This document shows positions 1 through 6,706 of a stretch of DNA of 24,271 bases, in pieces (within the stretch, counting starts at the first letter, position 1; each line of letters starts with the position of its first letter). Origin of the DNA: a virus; IMG/VR virus record IMGVR_UViG_3300043469_001288, positions 1-24,271 of that record. The stretch is one strand, 5' to 3'. The position numbers and the translations under genes were made by a program. The notes under the pieces were generated by a model. That model had not been told where the DNA came from and made no database searches. It was given only the letters and a program-made list of their open reading frames with translations.

Positions 1-463
1 TTATGATTTTTTTCATTCTGTTTATTTCCTCAAACAAAGCACTAGCAACTGATTTCTCTGAATTACTTTTAATACCTAAATTAATTCCTTGAGGTTTTTT
101 TGTATGTGTTTTTAAATGAGCATTTTTACGTTGTAGACCAGTGTTATTATTAATGTTTGCACTAGCATCTCTTTTATCTCTAACTAGTTGTCTTTCACCA
201 TTTAAAAATGTACTAGCCCATTCTTCCATTTGAGCACCACCATAAAGATCGTATCTTGCTTTTTCATTTACCTTATCCATAGTACTTAAATCATGAATAA
301 TTCTTTTTAATTGACCGTATGTTACCTTACCATCTGAAAGCAATTTTTCAGCACGTTTTTTACCTTTTGCGTTTTCACCATTTAAACCAGTAACAGTGTG
401 TCTAATGACATTTAACACTTTTGGTGGTATGGTATATACGTTTTGTTGTAATTTACTGTTCAT
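1..463 (-). CDS. Hypothetical phage protein, C-terminus cut by window edge
   Basis: The frame is open from an ATG at 461-463 to the left edge, giving 154 codons with no stop, so the C-terminus lies outside the window. I do not recognise a named family. The protein is basic and soluble-looking, with no signal peptide or membrane segment. The middle reads like a small helical domain (VTYGQLKRIIHDL, then YGGAQMEEWAS). A polar Asn/Lys-rich stretch follows, and the visible end, FEEINRMKKII, is an amphipathic helix of the kind often seen at the C-termini of large-phage structural proteins; that last comparison is from memory and weak. Its start overlaps the end of the upstream gene by 11 nt, so the two are probably translationally coupled and co-transcribed leftward. 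It could be a virion or assembly protein, but function is unknown. Confidence 0.75.
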   Translation of the reverse strand, partial: MNSKLQQNVYTIPPKVLNVIRHTVTGLNGENAKGKKRAEKLLSDGKVTYGQLKRIIHDLSTMDKVNEKARYDLYGGAQMEEWASTFLNGERQLVRDKRDASANINNNTGLQRKNAHLKTHTKKPQGINLGIKSNSEKSVASALFEEINRMKKII

Positions 464-1193
464 TTTTAAGGTAATCTAAAATTTGATTTAAATCAAGATT
501 ATTATCATCTATTGTTGTTTTTAAAGAATTAAGTTGTTTTTTAATCAATGGATTAAATTCTTTTTTTTCCTCATTTTTTTTGACAATATCATTATTTGTG
601 TTTTTTCTGTCCAAAGCTGTTTGAATATAATCTTCCATAAACTTTTTAGGATTCTCAACTAATCTAACTAATTCCTTTTCCCCAGGGATGTAACCCATAG
701 CGGATAATCTTTCTTTAGCTTCCTCGTCTGATAATCCCAATTTTTTCGTAAAATGTTTATATGCTTCTTTATATGACTCATCATCTCCTAGGGTATCATC
801 ATATCCAAGTGATTTACTCATATTAGCTTCACCCCAAAATCTTTTTGGTGCTTGCACTGTACCAGCGATGCCGTACATACCCATCATTCTAAACCCTGTT
901 GCGGCCGCTTGGTCAGTAGTGCTATTAGACCCGATAAACTTTGTTGACAAGTTACCATTTTTTTCGCCTCTTTTAATGTTACCCTTTTCATCCACCACCT
1001 CTTCAACATCCTGTTCCGCTTTTTCTGGTATTTTATCAAAATCAGTTTTGCTAGAAAATTCACTAGCCCATTTACCCCACTTTTTACGTTCTTTCTTGGG
1101 TATTGATTTATCCGACGCTTTTGCGTAGAACAATTTTTGTTGCTTTTTAGACGCAAATGTCTCCTCAATTACTTTTTTAAAAAAATGATTCAT
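453..1193 (-). CDS. Hypothetical phage protein (246 aa), Lys-rich
   Basis: This is a complete minus-strand ORF with ATG at 1193 and no competing upstream start. It is highly charged and Lys-rich with no signal peptide or membrane span. Residues about 13-60 hold a motif with the pattern ASKKQQKLFYAKA, then KKWGKWASEFS and KTDFDKIPEKAE. I recall similar stretches in other large-phage proteins of unknown role, but cannot name a family. The C-terminal 50 residues are predicted helical (LIKKQLNSLKTTI, then LNQILDYLK). It is the first gene of a leftward operon. Its start lies 14 nt from a TATTTATT element read on the minus strand, like those before the structural genes, so late expression and a structural or assembly role are plausible. 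Function is unassigned. Confidence 0.8.
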   Translation of the reverse strand: MNHFFKKVIEETFASKKQQKLFYAKASDKSIPKKERKKWGKWASEFSSKTDFDKIPEKAEQDVEEVVDEKGNIKRGEKNGNLSTKFIGSNSTTDQAAATGFRMMGMYGIAGTVQAPKRFWGEANMSKSLGYDDTLGDDESYKEAYKHFTKKLGLSDEEAKERLSAMGYIPGEKELVRLVENPKKFMEDYIQTALDRKNTNNDIVKKNEEKKEFNPLIKKQLNSLKTTIDDNNLDLNQILDYLKNEQ

Positions 1194-1207
1194 TTAAATA
1201 CTTTATT

Positions 1208-1215
1208 AATAAATA
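1208..1215 (-). promoter_or_regulatory. TATTTATT element (one mismatch to TATTTATA) before leftward genes
   Basis: Read on the minus strand the sequence is GATATTTATTAATAAAG, ending 14 nt before the ATG at 1193. It is a one-mismatch copy of the octamer seen before most structural genes and lies back-to-back with an exact copy serving the plus strand at 1233. Inferred late promoter or leader element. Confidence 0.4.
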
Positions 1216-1232
1216 TCAAATCATACGAAAGA

Positions 1233-1240
1233 TATTTATA
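1233..1240 (+). promoter_or_regulatory. TATTTATA element before adhesin cluster
   Basis: An exact octamer in the context GATATTTATAATAAC, ending 5 nt before the ATG at 1246. If it acts as a -10 box the mRNA would be leaderless or nearly so. There is no Shine-Dalgarno sequence here. Probable control point for the genes from 1246 rightward. Confidence 0.5.
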
Positions 1241-1245
1241 ATAAC

Positions 1246-1869
1246 ATGAATAGTCAGAATATTTTAAAGTTTTATGGTTCCAGATTGGATATTAAGTTGG
1301 ATAGTTCAGAGTTTTACGACTATGAGATATCTAAAGTTTCAGGTGATTATAACACAGATGTCCTAGATTTAGGTTCCCCAATTACATATACTGGGTTAAC
1401 GATTGATGAAAGTTTAGCATTTTTTAGTTGTTCTAGAATCACAATAACGTTAAGTGAATATAATAATACTGTAAATGACCCCAGCTACATATATTCTGGG
1501 ATATCATTTACTTTGGACTATGATAATTTTGTAAATAATTTTGGTTCACCATATGAACACATAATTTTAAATAACCATATATACACGTACACAGGTATTA
1601 CTGGGGAAACCCATTATTTTAGAATTACTCAGTTTAATCAGAATTTAAACATTGACGACAACTTATATGATTATTTAACGGATAACCCAACACCTACCCC
1701 TACACCAACAATAACGTCAACATCAACACCAACACCAACAATAAGTGCAACACCATATCAAACACCAACATTAACCACGACACCAAACCAAACATTAACA
1801 CCAACACCAACACCAACAACAAATACTAATGGATTAAATACGGTTTTTGTCTCTTATACAATTTTATAA
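1246..1869 (+). CDS. Putative virion/adhesin protein with Thr-Pro-rich C-terminal tail
   Basis: A 207-aa protein of two parts. Residues 1-147 form a beta-rich, Tyr/Asn-rich, acidic domain that I do not recognise. Residues 148-192 are a low-complexity Thr-Pro linker of TPTPT units, and the chain ends with a short hydrophobic tip containing VFVSYTIL. The same kind of linker occurs in the genes at 3134 and 5548, and the short C-terminal tip resembles the DITYNII ending of the 3134 product. That suggests one family of extended surface or fibre proteins. No signal peptide is seen, as expected for a virion protein. The start follows directly after an exact TATTTATA element. Its stop codon overlaps the next gene's start (TAATG), so it is translationally coupled to the serine protease. 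It may be an accessory fibre or a partner or substrate of that protease; this is inference. Confidence 0.75.
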   Translation: MNSQNILKFYGSRLDIKLDSSEFYDYEISKVSGDYNTDVLDLGSPITYTGLTIDESLAFFSCSRITITLSEYNNTVNDPSYIYSGISFTLDYDNFVNNFGSPYEHIILNNHIYTYTGITGETHYFRITQFNQNLNIDDNLYDYLTDNPTPTPTPTITSTSTPTPTISATPYQTPTLTTTPNQTLTPTPTPTTNTNGLNTVFVSYTIL

Positions 1870-3101
1870 TGATGAATAGTACTATAAACGAAAAAATAAA
1901 AGAACTTTTTGAATCAACACCCAAGAACATTAGTGTTGCTTTTGGTAAAAAAACGATTGCAGGGGAATTAACCGGTGAACTCGCATTTATGTTTATGGTT
2001 CCAGAGAAATTACCATTATCTGAAATCCCAGAACATGAAATATTACCATCAACTGTCGTTATTGGTGATGACACATATAAAACAGATGTTATTGAAGTTG
2101 GTGAAATAAAACTTATTGCTTGTGATTCAAGCACAAATTCTAGTTGTTATGGTTGGCAATCAACTCCACCGAGTAATCAAAATACAATCAGACCTATAAA
2201 AGGCGGTATTCAAATAAGTTCGCACAATAACTCTTTAAATTATCCTAGTTCAATAACAGTAGGAACTTTAGGGTTTATAGCAATAGATACTGAAACATCC
2301 GCAATAGTAGGGGTTTCAAACAACCACGTTTTGGTTAAAAATGCGTTTTATACTGGTGAAAGAAATATAAATGGCGCAAGTATAGAAAATGAAATAGATG
2401 ATAATGTGTATCAAAATGGATTTGACCATTCAACTGGTGGAACGATTGGTAAAGTTATTAGATACGTTCCTTTAACCAAATCTGGGGTAAATCAAGTTGA
2501 TGGTGCTTTGTTTGCAATATATTCAAATGTAATATCTAATTCAGAATCTTTTTTACAACATGGATTATCAATTTCAACATCGATGCCATTTGCATCAACT
2601 TCGGAGATAAATAATGCATTAGTTGGTGATTATCCTTTGGCTAGTTCTGGTAGAAGTACTGGGGCTAAAATGAACAGCCCATGTGGATTGGTCGTTAATT
2701 CTTTAGGTGCCATAACATATGTTGGTCCGTTTTATGATAATGGCGGATATGAAACGCCATTGTTTAATGATTTAATTGCGTTTAGTAGAGAAAATGCCGA
2801 TTGTAACTATCCTATTTATCCAGGAGATTCTGGTTCAGGTTTACTTGCTAATATTGATGGAACTTGGAAAATTATTGGGCTTTGTTTTGCCGGTAGTAAC
2901 ACAATGGGATACGCTTGTAGAATTGATCATGTGGCTTCACAATTAGGAATACAATCTTGGGATGGTACATCAAAACCATTTATCGATATTAATTCAATAG
3001 ATATAAAAGCAGTGCTTGGCACTTCAACAGATAAAACAATTGATTGTAGTGGTACAACATATTGGCAAATGGGGTCAGCTAATAATACAAACTTTTGTTA
3101 A
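1869..3101 (+). CDS. Trypsin-like (S1/NAL1-type) serine protease in the fibre cluster
   Basis: A 410-aa protein with a chymotrypsin-fold catalytic triad that can be read directly: His153 in SNNHVL, Asp211 in VDGALF, and Ser321 in GDSGSG (319-324). The N-terminal part, about residues 15-75 (FGKKTIAGELTGELAFMFMV, then KLPLSEIP, then TDVIEVG), matches the leader region I know from bacterial NAL1-like trypsin-like proteases, so the family call is firm. No signal peptide or membrane segment is visible, so if it leaves the cell it would do so on the virion or after lysis. It is coupled by TAATG to the small Thr-Pro protein upstream and followed 32 nt later by the large adhesin. Inferred roles are maturation of the neighbouring fibre proteins or cleavage of a host surface protein. 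It is unrelated to the usual prohead protease (gp21 type), so capsid maturation is unlikely. ATG at 1869 or 1872 could be the start. Confidence 0.85.
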   Translation: MMNSTINEKIKELFESTPKNISVAFGKKTIAGELTGELAFMFMVPEKLPLSEIPEHEILPSTVVIGDDTYKTDVIEVGEIKLIACDSSTNSSCYGWQSTPPSNQNTIRPIKGGIQISSHNNSLNYPSSITVGTLGFIAIDTETSAIVGVSNNHVLVKNAFYTGERNINGASIENEIDDNVYQNGFDHSTGGTIGKVIRYVPLTKSGVNQVDGALFAIYSNVISNSESFLQHGLSISTSMPFASTSEINNALVGDYPLASSGRSTGAKMNSPCGLVVNSLGAITYVGPFYDNGGYETPLFNDLIAFSRENADCNYPIYPGDSGSGLLANIDGTWKIIGLCFAGSNTMGYACRIDHVASQLGIQSWDGTSKPFIDINSIDIKAVLGTSTDKTIDCSGTTYWQMGSANNTNFC

Positions 3102-3133
3102 TAAGATTGAAAAATAACTAATTATAATATAGA

Positions 3134-5533
3134 ATGCCATATAGTTTAGAATTTGAGGGGATTATTTTATCTGGGTTTAGTAAAACCGTAATCGATTGTT
3201 CACAAAAACTTGCGGACCCAAATAACTGTTGCCCAATAACTCCAAAACTTTCAAATAAACCGTGGGCATATAAATTTGATACAGGGGCAGGTAGTGATAA
3301 TTGTGACCCAATCATTAAAAGAAGAACTGAAAAAGGTTGGACATTAGATTTTATATTTAACAGAGAAAACTTAAGTTGGGTATTTGGCGGGGTATTTTAT
3401 TATTTGGGTGTTAGAGGGGATAACGACCCAAATAACTATGCTGATAATAATCTATCATTTCAATTTACCTCAGATAGAAAAATTAAGTGGGTTGCTCATC
3501 ATTATTCTGGGTATTGTGCAACTGATTTAGGTTATCAAGAAGTTTTTTACACAGCTTCTGGTTTAACGCCGACAATTTGTACTACTGATGAAACAAAAGA
3601 TTTTAACGTCACAATTACATTTGATAGATATAAACATTATACGGATTGTGACATAGAGAACGATGGGGGTTGGAATGATTTATTACCTGGACCACGTTTA
3701 ATACCATATACCCCAACTGACACAGGGGTAACGTCTACACATATTTCTACTGGATATTATTTAACAAATTCAACAGGATCAACACTTTCAGGTGAAACTG
3801 AAGTTTATGTATATACTGAAGAATTAAATAAAAAATGGGCTAACGAAAGACAAAGAAGATTAGGTACGTTAAAAATTTATTTAAATGGTAGACCAATATA
3901 CAAATTAGAAGATTGGGAAGAAGTTATACCATCAAGTAGAGGTGTTCAACCATTCATACAATCTTGGGGTGGTGGGACTGGTTTAATGAATAATATACAT
4001 GCTGGAGTTTGTTGTTTTAACATGAAATCCATAAAATATTATGAAGAACCATTGGATTTTGTTCATGTTAGGCATAATTTTTTAACTAGATTGAATGATT
4101 ATGATTTCTTTATTTGTGGTGGTACTTGTGATGATGATATAAGTGGTTTTGTTCCGGAACCAACATCTACTAGAACACCAACACCAACACCTACGGTCAC
4201 TGCTAGTTCAACTAGTACACCTACACCTACGGCAACTCCTACCGCGACTCTTACGAGTACACCAACACCTACGGTCACTGCTAGTTCAACTAGTACACCT
4301 ACACCTACGGCAACTCCTACCGCGACTCTTACGAGTACACCAACACCTACACCAGCTTTAATTATACCAGAAAATGATTTCACATATGTGATTATTCCTG
4401 GTAATGATTTACTATATGTCATTATTCCAAATAATGATTTTACTTATACATTAATACCAACTAACGATTTAACTAGTACAATAATACCTAACAGTGATTT
4501 AGAGTATTTGGTTCTACCATTAAACGATATTAATTATACATTAATACCAAATACCGATTTAACATATACATTAATTCCAAATTCCGATTTAAGTTATTCA
4601 TTATTACAACCATCACCAACCCCAACAAGTACACCTACACCAACACCAACACCTACGGAGACAAGTACACCAACCCCAACTAATACACCAACACCTACGG
4701 AGACAAGTACACCAACTGAGACCAGTACACCAACAAGTACACCGACACCAACAATGGTTCCATATAACAAAATTGTTGACTTAAACATAAATGATTCAAT
4801 ATCATATTCTGGAAGTGGAACAACGGTTACGGACATTTTGGGTAACACAAATGCAAGTATAATTGGTTCACCATCATATCAAAATGATGGATGTACTTCG
4901 TCAATAGTGTTGAACGGTACCAGTCAATATATTTTAACCAACACCTCAATTAATACACTTTATGATTCTACAGATACATCTATATTTCTTTGGGTTTATT
5001 TAACAGATAATGGTGTAATATTGAGTGAACAAGGTAGTGCTGTTTTAAACATTGGTTGGCACGATTCACAAATTGAAATGGTTAGTGGAACATTAAAGTT
5101 TAGTGTTTGGCCATATGGTAGTGAAATAACATCATCAATATCAACACCTCTTAATAATTGGTACTATATTGGATTTGTACAGAACAATACAACTTTAACC
5201 GCATATGTAAATGGACAAAGTGCTGGTTCATCAACAGTTGTTAGAGAGGCACCGTACCAAAGTAGTAATGGTTTATATTATGCAATAGGTACCGCAGATA
5301 GTACGAACTTAGGTGATGGTACATATTCTGCATTGAAATTTGGTAGATTAGAAATATGGGATGGTGCGATTTCATCTTCAGATGTTTTACAGAACTATAA
5401 TGATTCAGTAACCACTTGGATTTGTCCTACACCGACCCCAACCCCTACACCAACTATAAATCCAAGTTGTGATATCACATACAATATAGTGCCTTTTGAT
5501 ATGACTTGTGACATAACTTATAATATAATATAA
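3134..5533 (+). CDS. Large modular adhesin/tail fibre with jelly-roll domains, Thr-Pro linkers and 10-residue repeats
   Basis: A 799-aa modular protein. Residues 1-340 are a Cys-containing, concanavalin/LamG-like virion domain: GTLKIYLNGRPIYK at about 244-257, then SWGGGTGLMNNIH at 277-289, resemble a domain of phage structural proteins that typically reads as sugar-binding jelly roll. Residues 341-409 are a Thr-Pro linker containing an exact 26-residue duplication. Residues 410-489 are eight consecutive 10-residue repeats of pattern (I/L)IPxNDLTYx. Residues 490-540 are a second Thr-Pro linker. Residues 541-767 read as a LamG-like jelly roll (VLNGTSQYI, SIFLWVYL, NNWYYIGFV, TAYVNGQ, GRLEIWDGAIS). 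A third short Thr-Pro linker follows, and the end holds two copies of CDITYNI. The layout suggests a long, flexible receptor-binding fibre with two lectin-like heads. Receptor and glycan specificity cannot be told from sequence. No Shine-Dalgarno. Confidence 0.8.
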   Translation: MPYSLEFEGIILSGFSKTVIDCSQKLADPNNCCPITPKLSNKPWAYKFDTGAGSDNCDPIIKRRTEKGWTLDFIFNRENLSWVFGGVFYYLGVRGDNDPNNYADNNLSFQFTSDRKIKWVAHHYSGYCATDLGYQEVFYTASGLTPTICTTDETKDFNVTITFDRYKHYTDCDIENDGGWNDLLPGPRLIPYTPTDTGVTSTHISTGYYLTNSTGSTLSGETEVYVYTEELNKKWANERQRRLGTLKIYLNGRPIYKLEDWEEVIPSSRGVQPFIQSWGGGTGLMNNIHAGVCCFNMKSIKYYEEPLDFVHVRHNFLTRLNDYDFFICGGTCDDDISGFVPEPTSTRTPTPTPTVTASSTSTPTPTATPTATLTSTPTPTVTASSTSTPTPTATPTATLTSTPTPTPALIIPENDFTYVIIPGNDLLYVIIPNNDFTYTLIPTNDLTSTIIPNSDLEYLVLPLNDINYTLIPNTDLTYTLIPNSDLSYSLLQPSPTPTSTPTPTPTPTETSTPTPTNTPTPTETSTPTETSTPTSTPTPTMVPYNKIVDLNINDSISYSGSGTTVTDILGNTNASIIGSPSYQNDGCTSSIVLNGTSQYILTNTSINTLYDSTDTSIFLWVYLTDNGVILSEQGSAVLNIGWHDSQIEMVSGTLKFSVWPYGSEITSSISTPLNNWYYIGFVQNNTTLTAYVNGQSAGSSTVVREAPYQSSNGLYYAIGTADSTNLGDGTYSALKFGRLEIWDGAISSSDVLQNYNDSVTTWICPTPTPTPTPTINPSCDITYNIVPFDMTCDITYNII
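4181..4350 (+). repeat. Exact 78-bp tandem duplication inside Thr-Pro linker
   Basis: 4181-4258 and 4259-4336 are identical base for base, including synonymous positions, followed by the first 14 nt of a third copy. Each unit encodes 26 residues in frame. Identity at silent positions indicates a recent duplication, or ongoing recombination that homogenises the copies. Confidence 0.9.
4361..4600 (+). repeat. Eight 30-bp (10-residue) tandem repeats within the adhesin
   Basis: Eight in-frame 30-nt units encode the decapeptide pattern (I/L/V)(I/L)PxN(D)(L/F)xY(T/V). Units are diverged at DNA level, unlike the neighbouring 78-bp duplication, so this array is older and kept by selection on protein. 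Asn-Asp and Tyr recur at fixed positions, as expected for a stacked beta-strand or fibre shaft. Confidence 0.9.
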
Positions 5534-5547
5534 AATAAAGATATAAA

Positions 5548-6636
5548 ATGACAACAGTTCAAATATTAACAACAAACTATAGTGGTCAAACCGCCACAAT
5601 CACATTTTCCCCGTGTAGTGGAGGAACTATAAATTTAGGTTCACAAGTCATTCCTTACAATTATATAAGTGATAATTACTTAGGTGAATATTCGCTATAT
5701 TTTGCGGATTTTAATCAAACCTGCACATTTAATGTTCCGTGTCCAACAGAAACTCCAACACCTACACCAACGGAAACTCCAACACCAACACCAACACCTA
5801 CATCAACAGAAACTCCTACACCAACAACAACTCCAACCAATACAGAAACCCCAACTAATACACCAACTCCAACTTCAACTGATTCGAGTTCAATAACTAC
5901 ATACACAATTTCAGGATGTACTAATCTAAATGTTTTAGTTGTCGATTTAGGACCAGGACTTATAGTTCCTGGAGATGTAAACTATTACACATTCACAGGA
6001 GCAACACCAAGTGGATGTTATTCAGTCATTGGTAAGATAAATGCTCCGATAGACGACGCGTTTACCACATCATTTGGAACTGGTGGATGTAATGATTGTG
6101 AGAGTACTTATATAACTCCAACCCCAACTCCTACGAGTACACCTACTCCAACATCAACAAATACCCCAACTCCTACGAGTACACCTACTCCAACACCTAC
6201 ATCAGGTCTTGTGGTAACAATTTTAGAGGTTGGTTCTGACGTTATAATGTCAGGTTCCGGTTCTCTTAACCTAACAGGATTAATTGAAGGTTCAGTACAA
6301 ACAGCCGGAGGTATTAACGGTACGTTGGGTTATTGGGTAATTGGTCAATCTAATCTATTTTTTGCTAGGAAATTTTTTGGAAATAATCTAAATGTTTACC
6401 CTAATAGTTTCGGTTCAGGATATACAGCACCAACATCATACTCGGGACAAACATTTGGTATTCAGGATGGGTCACTAGGTAAAGATATAATTTTACCGAT
6501 AGGTTATACTTCAGGTAGTCCATTAAGTGGAACTGCAACGTTTGCAAATAAAACAATATCAGGTATGGGACTAACACCTGGTACTTATTTATATGATTGG
6601 GGAAGTGATTCGATAACATTACAAATCGGTTCTTAA
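5548..6636 (+). CDS. Modular adhesin: shared N-terminal domain, two Thr-Pro linkers, Cys-rich domain, secreted-protein-like C-terminal domain
   Basis: 362 aa with clear modules. Residues 1-65 form a beta-rich domain (NYSGQTATITF, LGSQVIPY, YSLYFADF) that is homologous to the N-terminus of the next gene's product. Residues 66-114 are a Thr-Pro-Glu linker. Residues 115-188 form a small domain with four Cys (SGCTN, PSGCYSV, GGCNDC), possibly disulphide-linked or metal-binding. Residues 189-219 are a second Thr-Pro linker. Residues 220-362 form a beta-rich domain ending in the pattern LPIGYTSGSPLSGTATF, then GLTPGTYLYDWG, then DSITLQIG. I recall this end from bacterial secreted PEP-CTERM-type proteins, which suggests capture from a bacterial surface protein. 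The shared N-terminus probably docks the fibre to a common virion site, with the C-terminus as variable tip. No Shine-Dalgarno precedes the start. Receptor unknown. Confidence 0.75.
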   Translation: MTTVQILTTNYSGQTATITFSPCSGGTINLGSQVIPYNYISDNYLGEYSLYFADFNQTCTFNVPCPTETPTPTPTETPTPTPTPTSTETPTPTTTPTNTETPTNTPTPTSTDSSSITTYTISGCTNLNVLVVDLGPGLIVPGDVNYYTFTGATPSGCYSVIGKINAPIDDAFTTSFGTGGCNDCESTYITPTPTPTSTPTPTSTNTPTPTSTPTPTPTSGLVVTILEVGSDVIMSGSGSLNLTGLIEGSVQTAGGINGTLGYWVIGQSNLFFARKFFGNNLNVYPNSFGSGYTAPTSYSGQTFGIQDGSLGKDIILPIGYTSGSPLSGTATFANKTISGMGLTPGTYLYDWGSDSITLQIGS

Positions 6637-6678
6637 AAATAAAAAGTAACAAATAATAAAAGATACAACAGAATAAAG

Positions 6679-6686
6679 TATTTATA
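6679..6686 (+). promoter_or_regulatory. TATTTATA element before 700-aa fibre gene
   Basis: An exact octamer, context AAAGTATTTATAATAGAC, ending 20 nt before the ATG at 6707 in the 70-nt gap after the preceding gene. Another exact copy at 6586-6593 lies inside the end of that gene and may be chance. Inferred late promoter or leader element. Confidence 0.5.
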
Positions 6687-6706
6687 ATAGACAAAAATAA
6701 CAAACT

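Noticed and set aside
1826-2134. Minus-strand ORF of 102 aa overlapping the protease start
   Set aside because: Fully antisense to well-supported genes, hydrophobic composition from reverse reading, no start signal.
4099-4422. Minus-strand ORF of Val-Gly repeats (and the ones at 4594-4848 and 5715-5906; plus-strand His/Gln/Leu-rich ones at 4143-4361 and 5684-5896)
   Set aside because: They are other-frame readings of the Thr-Pro linker DNA, whose ACACCN repeats keep several frames open; no independent start signal or fold.
4181-4770. CRISPR-like array
   Set aside because: The repeats are in frame, contiguous, without unique spacers, and lie inside a coding sequence.
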